A stretch of DNA of 31,407 nucleotides, taken from Limnoglobus sp043757025. GTDB taxonomy: Bacteria; Planctomycetota; Planctomycetia; Gemmatales; Gemmataceae. The notes beneath the pieces were generated by a model that was not told where the DNA came from, made no database searches, and was given only the letters and a program-made list of their open reading frames with translations. This document shows positions 24,449 through 31,407 of this stretch, one piece after another. The stretch lies in contig JAYVQG010000122.1 of assembly GCA_043757025.1 (NCBI GenBank), positions 1 to 31,407 on the forward strand, written 5' to 3'. How positions within the stretch are numbered: position 1 is the first letter of the stretch; each line of letters begins with the position of its first letter. The translations under genes and the position numbers were made by a program.

Positions 24449-24460
24449 CGACGTAAGTCG
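24449..24460 (+). promoter_or_regulatory. CGACGTAAGTCG motif, copy 3
   Basis: This is an exact 12-base match to the motif at 11208-11219, located in the 159-bp gap before the GspK/PilX-like gene and 137 bp from its start. Its recurrence upstream of another gene of the same locus is the reason to list it. Confidence 0.35.
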
Positions 24461-24596
24461 TTACTGGGTTAGGTTGGTTCCGAAATTCGGGAATGAGTCC
24501 ACGGTTGGGTGGGTGGGTAGACGCTGGAGTCAATTGCTACCCGCTATCGCCGCGATTTGCACCATAGAATTACTTGCACCATTACGAGGTGACGCC

Positions 24597-27500
24597 ATGA
24601 TACTCCGAATGAATGCCACACGCCGAGCGGGCGAACGTCGCGGCGCGATCTTGCTGATCGTGCTGACGCTCCTCGCGCTGTTCGCGGTCGTCGCGCTCAG
24701 CTTCGCACTGTATGCCGAGTCCGAGGCACTCGCCGCCCGCATCCGCCGCGAAGCGATGTCGGTCGCCTCAAACCCCGACCCGCTGCCCGCCGCCAACGGC
24801 TTCCTCCAGCAGATGCTGTACACGCCCGCCACCGACATCAACAACGACACGCTCTCCGCACTCCGCGGCCACGAAATGGCCCGCCTCGTCTACGGTGGCG
24901 CGAGCGGGAACAACGTGCCGTACAACGGCATCGGGACGTTCGCGGAATCGCTGACGCTGCCGACCGCAACGGGAACAGTCGCGGTCAATCGTCAGCAAGT
25001 CGTCAACTACATGAACCAGCTCGTCCGCGATGCGGGCGGCAACCCCGTGCCCGCTTCGCAACATATCGTCGACCCCGAACACATGGGTTATCGCAACAGC
25101 ACGCAGTTCAACACGGCGATTAACGCTCTGCCGATGCCGCCGACCTACGTTGCGAAGAACGCGCCATACACGTACCCCGACCGCAACAACATGTGCGTTG
25201 CAGTACAAGACCCGAACACGGGCCGAATCGTACTCGCGTCGTACCACCGACCGACTCTGTTCCGTAATTCCACTCAACCGGTCGGTCAATCGGACCTCGA
25301 CCAATTGAACCCGAACTGGACGAACGACATCGGCCGTTACTTGATCCTGCGACCGCGCCCCGTCGATCATACTTACAATTCTGGCGATGGTCGTGGTCCA
25401 GTAACCGACTTCCCCTACCCGCCGATGAACCCCGATGGCACGTACACCGGCGACGTGCAGAATATCGTCGGCACCGATGGCGTGCAGCTCAACGATGCCA
25501 TCTGGCTGAACGCGAACTTGCCCGTGATCAACTGGCGTGGCCGCAACATCATCCCGCTCGTCGCCGCCACGGTGCTGCCGCTCGACGGTCGCGTGAATTT
25601 GAACGTGGCGGGGAATACAAAAGGCACGAGTACGAATGGATTTGGACCGTGGGAAGTCAGTCTTTCGCAAGTGACCAATCCCGGCGATCCGACGAACATA
25701 CTCCGATCGCGAACCGGCTCGCCTGCCCCTTCTACGCCAAACGCACGCGGAACGAATTTGTCGTCGATGCCATTTCTGGCAACCGCTTTACAGTCAACGC
25801 AGATGTACTCCTCCGTCAACTGGGACGGCAGCACTGTTGGCTCGCCGATGGTAATGCCAATGAATTTTTCATCCGACCCAACGTATCCAGCGGGTTTTGA
25901 TTCATCGACATCCGGGAACATCGAAGATAGTCAACACCCGAGCTTGTTCAACCCGTTCTCGTGGGGTTCGGGTGGCCCTCCCGGACAGCCGAAGTTGTTC
26001 CCTCACACCGACCTTCGCCGCGCTGTCACCCGCTACTCCGGCACACAGTCCGATTACAACGATCCGTTTTTCAGCGCAACGCCACAATCACCACCAACCG
26101 GCCTAACCGGCTACGGTTTGCAAGACCCCTCCAACATCAACCGCGCTTTGGTGACGACGATCAGTAATTCGCTGAACCGTCCAGGGCTGATGCCGAACTA
26201 CCGCGACTACACAGCTCGCGCGCTGACAGTGAGTGCCGCAGGCCAATTGGTCGATGCGACTCTAGCCATTGAGCAGCAGCTGACTAGCACACTCGTTGCA
26301 CCGGCTGGCTCACCCACCAACGCAATCACCGACTTCCCAAATGCGACAGCAGCGACGATCACTTTGTTGCAGTCGAAAGTCGCTGCGTTAGGAGCCGTCG
26401 ACCTCAATCGCCCGCTTGCAGATTATCGTTCGGACACTAACCAATCGCTCGCACACGCAACGAACGTGGGAACGATGGCGGCACGCTTTGGGCAAGCCAC
26501 TATCGACAGGAATAATCTTGCCAAAGAAATCTTCGCACGCTTGATCTTGGCTACAGGTGCGAAGGCCGTTGTGACCAACACCGCGTCCGGTGTGAGCATC
26601 TTGCTTCCGAACCCATCGACTGGTTACGTTGTTACTAGCGGTACTTTGACGTTTACCGCGACAGTTCAAGACTACGACGCGCTTCGTTACCTCGCGCAAT
26701 TGTCGGCGAATATCGTGGACTACATCGACAACGACGACGTGAGTACGCCATTCGTCTGGAACCCCGATCCGGCTGCGACGATGGGCCTGTTCGATCCGCT
26801 CAACTTCGGCCCGACCGCGATCAATGATCGCGTTGTCTTCGGCGTCGAGAAACCACGATTGGTGATTAACGAAGTTTATTCGGAAGTCACGAACGATGTG
26901 GCCGACCGCGGTGGGATGGCTGCGAACAACAATTTCAAAGTGCGATTCTTCGTCGAATTGCTCAATCCGTCGAACTCGGAAACCGTGGCTTCCACACCGC
27001 TCGCAGGGCCTGATCCCGCAGCACTCGGTAGCGTGCCACTCCAATTCGGCACGCACTCGCCGTATCGCATTCAAGTGTTTGACAGAGGCGCACTCGTCCG
27101 AAGCGATCTTCAGCTGTCAAACGGTAATGTTCTCGGTAACGTGACGAGTGCCGTCGCCAAAGTGCAAGCCGATAGTAACGACCTGACGAACGCAGGGAAT
27201 CCGTTACTCGCCCAACGCGTCGAGCCGAATAATGGCGCGCCGTCCTCTGCACCACCGAACCGCAATGGCTTCGCCGTCGTCGGCCCACAAGTGGCCCCCG
27301 ATACGGCAATGCCACCCAACGAATACGTTCCTGCGGACCCATCGCTACTCACGGGCACTGCGACGCCACTGCAGTACGATATCAACCGTACGACAGAAGC
27401 GAATTTGCCAATGAATGTCCTCAACAACGTCAAGGATCATGCCGTCGTACTGCGTCGGCTCGCAAATCCGTATTTGCCCGAATCACCGTTCAACCCGTAC

Positions 27501-29114
27501 ATCACGGTCGATTACATGTCGTACATCACCGCGAATGATGGTATTCGCGTCGTACAAGGACCGGTCGGCTTGCCGCTGTTGGGGACACGTACGATGCCTG
27601 GTCCGACTATCACCCGCCGCTCGGGCATCGGTCGCGTGCAACCGTATACCGGCCAGGAAACCGGACCGGCCCTCCCAGGCAATCCTCCTGCCCCCGCGTT
27701 CTTTCCGAACTCGCTGACCGTCGGTCAGAGTCCGACTCCCGCCCCGATGAATCAACCACAACAGACATTGTTCCGCCACAACGGACAGACTGCGGGTGCG
27801 ATGGTATCCGATAGCACGATTCAACTCCCGTTCCAGTGGCTTACACACTTGGACCGCCCGTTGATCAATCAAACCGAATTGCTGACCGTGTCGCCGTTCA
27901 AGCCTCACGAACTCACGCACCGTTTCGCAACCCCTGCTTCGCCACCAAACTATCACCAGCACGTCGCTCAATGGACGACGGCGAACGTGCCCCTCCATCG
28001 TGCGCTCGAACTCCTGGGCACGAAACCGCGAACGTACGACACCCCGTTCGGTGGTCGCGTTGCGGGCAAGATTAACTTGAACATGGTCTGGGATCATCGC
28101 GTGGTGGAATCGCTTCTGGATGCAAATGCGAGCAATGGCTTCATAAACACGGACGTTTACAATACAACGTTACCGGCAGATACAACGACAACGCTCTGGG
28201 GCAAATTGATCAGTAGTCGTACGCCAACTTGGGATGTGAATAACGTTCCCCAACCCAACGCAACAATCGACGAAGGAGGAATGGATCGGCCGTTCAAGTC
28301 TTTCGGCACGGCATCCTTCGCGTCCGGTGGATTGTTGCCTGGCGGAAGCGGATTGCAGGATACGATTCTTCGCAGTGGGATGACCCCAGGTACGCCTGCT
28401 ATCTTTGGGGGCGCAGGTACGCACCCGTACCAGAAGGCTGAGATGCTTCGCAAGATGCAGAACAACATCACGACCACCACCGATACTTACATGGTCGTCA
28501 TGACCGTCGGTTACTTCGAGGTGCGAAACCCTGGGACGATTAATACCGGGAACCCCGTCGTGCTCGGTAAGGAAGTCTTCGACGAAATCCCTGGCGACAT
28601 GCGAGCGAAGTTCTGTGCCGTCGTGGATCGTTCGATGCTGGGAGTCGACGCGAACCCCGTACCACCCGGTACACCCACGCAAGTGAAAGATCTCTGGATA
28701 AGCGAGACGGCGGTCAGCAGCCCACCACCCGCAGCGGGTTCGGCCACGATACAATTCCGTGCGAACGGGACCAACGGGACGAAGATTTTTGTCAACTACG
28801 AGGGGCGGGTCGGCGAAATCATGGCCGGGACGAAATTGATCGTCGGAACGGGAGCGAACGCGCAATTGGTAACGGTGTCTGTGATTGGCTTCGACATCAA
28901 CGGCAATTCGACGATCGACCCGAATGAAATCTTCGACTCGAATACCGGTATCGCAACGGTGACACTGACCGCGGTACCCGCAGTCGCAATATCAGCGGGG
29001 ACATCGATCAGCAACGCGACACTTGCGAATCCCGGCGCGCAGCCGAACTTCGATGTGAACAGTCCGTATTATCAAGGCGTGGTGCCGTACTTCGGGCGGA
29101 TCTATCCGCGATAG
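24597..29114 (+). CDS. Giant GspK/PilX-like pseudopilus protein with EF-hand-like loop
   Basis: A 1505-residue protein. The N-terminus ATRRAGERRG-AILLIVLTLLALFAVVALSFALYAESEALAAR follows the GspK/PilX pattern: 'RG.al..vl..laLl....', a hydrophobic helix directly after a Gly, and no Glu at +5. This places it as the sixth pseudopilin-like protein of the locus. Classic GspK has about 330 residues; here more than 1400 Asn/Pro/Thr/Gly-rich residues follow, with no enzyme motif recognised. Near the C-terminus DINGNSTIDPNE (1433-1444) fits an EF-hand/dockerin-like calcium loop (D1, N3, N5, T7, I8, D9, E12). ATG 24597 is preferred to the longer open frame because GAGGTGA lies just upstream and the helix then sits near the N-terminus. 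It could form the tip of the pseudopilus or an exported surface protein. Confidence 0.82.
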   Translation: MILRMNATRRAGERRGAILLIVLTLLALFAVVALSFALYAESEALAARIRREAMSVASNPDPLPAANGFLQQMLYTPATDINNDTLSALRGHEMARLVYGGASGNNVPYNGIGTFAESLTLPTATGTVAVNRQQVVNYMNQLVRDAGGNPVPASQHIVDPEHMGYRNSTQFNTAINALPMPPTYVAKNAPYTYPDRNNMCVAVQDPNTGRIVLASYHRPTLFRNSTQPVGQSDLDQLNPNWTNDIGRYLILRPRPVDHTYNSGDGRGPVTDFPYPPMNPDGTYTGDVQNIVGTDGVQLNDAIWLNANLPVINWRGRNIIPLVAATVLPLDGRVNLNVAGNTKGTSTNGFGPWEVSLSQVTNPGDPTNILRSRTGSPAPSTPNARGTNLSSMPFLATALQSTQMYSSVNWDGSTVGSPMVMPMNFSSDPTYPAGFDSSTSGNIEDSQHPSLFNPFSWGSGGPPGQPKLFPHTDLRRAVTRYSGTQSDYNDPFFSATPQSPPTGLTGYGLQDPSNINRALVTTISNSLNRPGLMPNYRDYTARALTVSAAGQLVDATLAIEQQLTSTLVAPAGSPTNAITDFPNATAATITLLQSKVAALGAVDLNRPLADYRSDTNQSLAHATNVGTMAARFGQATIDRNNLAKEIFARLILATGAKAVVTNTASGVSILLPNPSTGYVVTSGTLTFTATVQDYDALRYLAQLSANIVDYIDNDDVSTPFVWNPDPAATMGLFDPLNFGPTAINDRVVFGVEKPRLVINEVYSEVTNDVADRGGMAANNNFKVRFFVELLNPSNSETVASTPLAGPDPAALGSVPLQFGTHSPYRIQVFDRGALVRSDLQLSNGNVLGNVTSAVAKVQADSNDLTNAGNPLLAQRVEPNNGAPSSAPPNRNGFAVVGPQVAPDTAMPPNEYVPADPSLLTGTATPLQYDINRTTEANLPMNVLNNVKDHAVVLRRLANPYLPESPFNPYITVDYMSYITANDGIRVVQGPVGLPLLGTRTMPGPTITRRSGIGRVQPYTGQETGPALPGNPPAPAFFPNSLTVGQSPTPAPMNQPQQTLFRHNGQTAGAMVSDSTIQLPFQWLTHLDRPLINQTELLTVSPFKPHELTHRFATPASPPNYHQHVAQWTTANVPLHRALELLGTKPRTYDTPFGGRVAGKINLNMVWDHRVVESLLDANASNGFINTDVYNTTLPADTTTTLWGKLISSRTPTWDVNNVPQPNATIDEGGMDRPFKSFGTASFASGGLLPGGSGLQDTILRSGMTPGTPAIFGGAGTHPYQKAEMLRKMQNNITTTTDTYMVVMTVGYFEVRNPGTINTGNPVVLGKEVFDEIPGDMRAKFCAVVDRSMLGVDANPVPPGTPTQVKDLWISETAVSSPPPAAGSATIQFRANGTNGTKIFVNYEGRVGEIMAGTKLIVGTGANAQLVTVSVIGFDINGNSTIDPNEIFDSNTGIATVTLTAVPAVAISAGTSISNATLANPGAQPNFDVNSPYYQGVVPYFGRIYPR

Positions 29115-29138
29115 GTTGTGGGAAATGTCTTTGCTTAT

Positions 29139-29191
29139 GTGGGGCACGTTTTTAACGTGCCATAAAACGGCACGTTAAAAACGTGCCCCAC
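29139..29191. repeat. Nested palindrome with 23-bp arms
   Basis: Arms of 23 bp at 29139-29161 and 29169-29191 are perfect reverse complements around a 7-nt loop (ATAAAAC). Each arm is itself a hairpin, GGCACGTT-TTT-AACGTGCC. The hairpin could terminate transcription of the giant pseudopilin gene, although no separate T-run follows. The right end lies directly before the GAGGGG and ATG of the next gene. Length and symmetry resemble small palindromic or MITE-like repeats. Confidence 0.9.
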
Positions 29192-29202
29192 GTTGAGGGG
29201 CC

Positions 29203-30306
29203 ATGGACTTCCCGTCTGGTTTTCAAGCCTTCTTCGCCGACGGGAAGGACTTTCTGAACGGCGTGCGATTTGCCAGGCCGTCGCTGTTCTGGCTGTTGCT
29301 CGTGCCCGTCGTGCTTTCCCTTCTCTCGTGGTTTGCGGCGTGGCGACACCGGCGGCGGGTGTCGGCGCTCGGCAAGCCGGCCACGGTGGCCACACTCCAA
29401 ACCGAACCGAATCCGCGGCGTTTCTGGGGCATCGTCGCGATGACGTTCGCGTGGCTGTGCCTGACGGTGGGCCTCGCGGGGCCGCGCTGGGGCATCGGCG
29501 AGAATCAGGGCGTGGCGGTCGGCCGCGACCTCGTGTTGGTGCTCGATTTTAGCCGAAGTATGTGGGCGGACGACGTGATGGGGCCGAAGCCGGTGCCGCG
29601 CTGGGAGGCCGCCGTGGCGGGCGCGAAAGACCTGATCGCAACTTTACGAAAGAAGGGCGGGCACCGCGTGGGGATCGTGCTGTTTGCCGCACGCCCTAAG
29701 CTCATCGTGCCGCTCACCACCGATTACGACCATCTCAATATGCGGCTCGAAGAACTCGATGCCCGCGCCCCGCCCGCCGAGATTCGCCCCACCGACGATG
29801 CGATCTCCGGCACGCGAATCGGGGCCGCACTCGCCGCCGCCACCGAGGCGCACGACCCGCGCTTTCCCGGCTATCAGGACATCGTGTTACTCACCGACGC
29901 CGACGATCCCGCCGAGGATCGCGAGTGGGCGCTCGGCACCAACGCGGCCCGCAAGCTGGGCATCCCCGTACACGTCATCGGCATCGGCGACCCAGCCCGC
30001 GAGTCGCCATTACTGCGAACGAACGGCGAACTCCTCGAAGCCACCAACGCGGATGGCATCCCGACGCCGGTGCAAACGAAGTTGCATGAAACGACGGCAA
30101 AAGCAATCGCCGACGACGCCAAAGGTACGTACTACCCGGCTAGGCAAGAGCCAATTTCACTCGGTAACTGGTTCCGCGTCCACATCGAACCGTACCCGAC
30201 AAAAGACGTGGAAGACGACCGCCTACCACAACGCCAAGACCGTGCCGCCGGCTTCCTGATCGCCAGCGCCGCCTTCTTCGCGCTCGCCTGGTGGAAACGG
30301 GCATGA
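29203..30306 (+). CDS. BatA-like VWA domain membrane protein
   Basis: A 367-residue protein with membrane helices at about 27-46 and 73-92, a VWA domain at about 108-290, and a C-terminal helix (FLIASAAFFALAWW), the BatA/aerotolerance-type layout. The metal-binding MIDAS residues are present: D115-x-S117-x-S119 in VLVLDFSRSMWADD, T204 in ISGTRIGAAL and D232 in IVLLTDADDP. It probably sits in the cytoplasmic membrane with the VWA domain outside and binds a divalent cation and protein partners. BatA genes usually neighbour a MoxR ATPase and DUF58, but neither is present here, so this one is solitary in the window. The ATG at 29203 has GAGGGG only two bases away, unusually close; a GTG at residue 21 is an alternative. 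A terminator follows immediately. Confidence 0.85.
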   Translation: MDFPSGFQAFFADGKDFLNGVRFARPSLFWLLLVPVVLSLLSWFAAWRHRRRVSALGKPATVATLQTEPNPRRFWGIVAMTFAWLCLTVGLAGPRWGIGENQGVAVGRDLVLVLDFSRSMWADDVMGPKPVPRWEAAVAGAKDLIATLRKKGGHRVGIVLFAARPKLIVPLTTDYDHLNMRLEELDARAPPAEIRPTDDAISGTRIGAALAAATEAHDPRFPGYQDIVLLTDADDPAEDREWALGTNAARKLGIPVHVIGIGDPARESPLLRTNGELLEATNADGIPTPVQTKLHETTAKAIADDAKGTYYPARQEPISLGNWFRVHIEPYPTKDVEDDRLPQRQDRAAGFLIASAAFFALAWWKRA

Positions 30307-30307
30307 G

Positions 30308-30329
30308 GCGTTTATTGGAACGCTTTTTT
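30308..30329 (+). terminator. Rho-independent terminator of the VWA gene
   Basis: The stem GCGTT/AACGC with loop TATTGG is followed by six Ts (30324-30329), starting two bases after the VWA stop codon. It overlaps the last codons of the convergent gene on the minus strand. Confidence 0.7.
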
Positions 30330-31313
30330 GTAGTTCACCCGTATGTTTTCCGAGGAATTACCACACCACTCGGAAACGCGGAACTCCTTTTCCATCATCG
30401 CCGTGGCTTTCGCCCACTCGAGAACTGGATCCGCGATGTTTGTGCTTATCAGTACGGGTTGTACACCGGATAGCGGTTGATCCTGTTCGATCTGTTTCCA
30501 GCAACTGTAAAGCCAACAAAGTCGATACGCTTTTTTGTCGACTGGGGTACATTCACAACTGACACGAAACCCATGTTCGACAACTGTTTGAAAGTCGGTG
30601 TTCCTGGGTTGATTCTCCGAATGGTTTGCGTGCTCGTCGCTTTCGCGGAACGCCTCCAGTGCCTCTGCAAATTTACCCACTAGTTTTTGCTCAAAAGCGG
30701 TCAACGTATTGCTCTTAGTTTTGTCGAACTCTTCATCGACCCATCGCGGTTCGGTCGCGTATTTTTGGAACCCCATCGGGTCGAGGATGTTCTCCATCTC
30801 TGTGTCTAAATCTTGGAGCATCTTTTCAAATTCAATCACAGTCGATGGAAAAACCCCAATTACGTTTCTGTGAAAAGGGTTACATATGTCTCGTAAAAGG
30901 TGAGCTTGTTCACAGAATCGTTTTTGTCGCCAGACTTCATACGCACGCTGCGTCACGCGCAAATGTTCGGCAGTATTGCGTCGGACTGGTTTCGGGACTG
31001 ACATCGGCTTCCATCCAGCTACCGTAGTAGCGCGGGATGCTCCTTCGGCAGCAATCCACGCTGACTTGACTGCCGCATACGAACCACAGACTATCGTCCC
31101 ATCACTGTACCCGGCTTCTATCGCATCTTGCGACACTTGCTGCTCAGCTTCCTTCAGTTGCGCGATCGTGGCAAAGCCATCCGCATAGAGTTCGGCCACT
31201 CCTACGGCAGCGCGTGAGTACTTCGGCAAAAAACTCCATACGTTCTTGCAACACGCAACAGCGAAGAGACGCAGCTTGCGATCCGTCGTCCGGGCGCGTG
31301 CGAACGGCAACAT
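30312..31313 (-). CDS. Planctomycete protein of unknown function, probably 5'-truncated
   Basis: The frame gives 333 residues from ATG 31313. MLPFARARTTDRKLRLFAVACCKNVWSFLPKYSRAAVGVAELYADGFAT matches a planctomycete family I recall with 'ML.FLRG..SDRKLRLFA.ACCR..W.LL...SR.AVE.AE..ADG', often found in Gemmata genomes and linked to TIGR02996-type proteins; its function is unknown. The C-terminal part has no motif I recognise (FEKMLQDLDTEMENIL; VEHGFRVSCECTP). In that family the N-terminus normally has about 15-20 more residues before 'ML.F', here replaced by SRSNSWTGT in an open frame that soon overlaps the end of another gene. I infer loss of the true 5' end. The last codons overlap the VWA terminator. 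Codon use is less GC-biased than in the pilus genes. Confidence 0.6.
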   Translation of the reverse strand: MLPFARARTTDRKLRLFAVACCKNVWSFLPKYSRAAVGVAELYADGFATIAQLKEAEQQVSQDAIEAGYSDGTIVCGSYAAVKSAWIAAEGASRATTVAGWKPMSVPKPVRRNTAEHLRVTQRAYEVWRQKRFCEQAHLLRDICNPFHRNVIGVFPSTVIEFEKMLQDLDTEMENILDPMGFQKYATEPRWVDEEFDKTKSNTLTAFEQKLVGKFAEALEAFRESDEHANHSENQPRNTDFQTVVEHGFRVSCECTPVDKKAYRLCWLYSCWKQIEQDQPLSGVQPVLISTNIADPVLEWAKATAMMEKEFRVSEWCGNSSENIRVNYKKAFQ

Positions 31314-31329
31314 AGTACCTGTCCAAGAA

Positions 31330-31407
31330 TTACTCCGTGAGCTTCGGATGTGGGCGGATCGTGTAGTTCCATTGCGGGCAGATCGCGTGGCGAGTGAGCT
31401 GTATCGC
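31330..31407 (-). CDS. C-terminal 25 residues of a protein, possibly ISAzo13-like transposase
   Basis: The minus strand reads AIQLTRHAICPQWNYTIRPH, then PKLTE and a TAA at 31330-31332, and runs off the right edge of the window. The ending 'P-x-WNYTI-x-P' resembles the 'WNYTI' C-terminus I associate with ISAzo13-type transposases. With only 25 residues visible this is suggestive at best. Its closeness to a gene that seems to have lost its start fits an insertion there. No terminal inverted repeat or target duplication can be confirmed because the other end lies outside the window. Confidence 0.35.
   Translation of the reverse strand, partial: AIQLTRHAICPQWNYTIRPHPKLTE

Noticed and set aside
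24441..24596. 52-residue N-terminal extension of the giant GspK-like protein
   Set aside because: It would start at a TTG without a Shine-Dalgarno and bury the membrane helix; ATG 24597 has GAGGTGA and places the helix correctly.

Overview
The window looks like chromosomal DNA of a planctomycete, most likely from the Gemmata group (Gemmataceae). The evidence is the combination of families typical of that lineage: a BBP7-type beta-barrel protein, a DUF1559 prepilin-like protein with an H-X9-DG tail motif, a DUF1573 protein, a protein with the 'DRKLRLFAVACC' signature, a large type IV pilus/type II secretion-like locus, and families of intergenic hairpin repeats. The assignment rests on recognising families by eye; no search was run.

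Left part (1-6.6 kb). Two gene fragments meet near position 150: the end of a probable S26 signal-peptidase-like gene (minus) and the end of a PD40/TolB-like gene (plus). They are followed by tRNA-Lys(CTT) on the minus strand, a HerA/DUF853-type ATPase, a BBP7 outer-membrane protein with a strong terminator, a CCA-adding enzyme, and a convergent WaaA/KdtA Kdo transferase that overlaps it by 20 bp. WaaA and BBP7 together indicate an outer membrane with lipopolysaccharide.

Middle (6.6-11.8 kb). An array of about 56-bp elements, each foldable into a perfect cloverleaf, precedes a small Tyr/Gly-rich secreted protein. A probable minus-strand operon follows: a nine-cysteine small ORF, a secreted and membrane-anchored 369-aa protein, a DUF1573 protein and a DUF1559 protein. 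The Cys-rich ORF has a near-ideal ribosome binding site whose ATG is in the wrong frame. The 812-bp gap before the pilus locus carries an inverted repeat, five 21-bp units in constant phase, and two copies of a CGACGTAAGTC motif that recurs in front of the last pilus gene.

Right part (11.8-29.1 kb). This is a plus-strand type IV pilus/type II secretion-like locus: GspE/PilB-type ATPase, PilT-type retraction ATPase, a second GspE/PilB ATPase with a long Pro/Ala-rich N-terminus, PilC/GspF platform protein, five prepilin-like proteins with class III signal sequences, and a 1505-aa GspK/PilX-like protein ending with an EF-hand-like loop. The ATPases would drive assembly and retraction, GspF would be the inner-membrane platform, and the prepilins would form the (pseudo)pilus. 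No secretin, alignment proteins or prepilin peptidase are present in the window.

Right end (29.1-31.4 kb). A nested palindrome lies before a BatA-like VWA membrane protein, whose terminator sits inside the end of a convergent gene of unknown function. That last gene appears truncated at its 5' end, next to the C-terminus of what may be an ISAzo13-like transposase running off the window.
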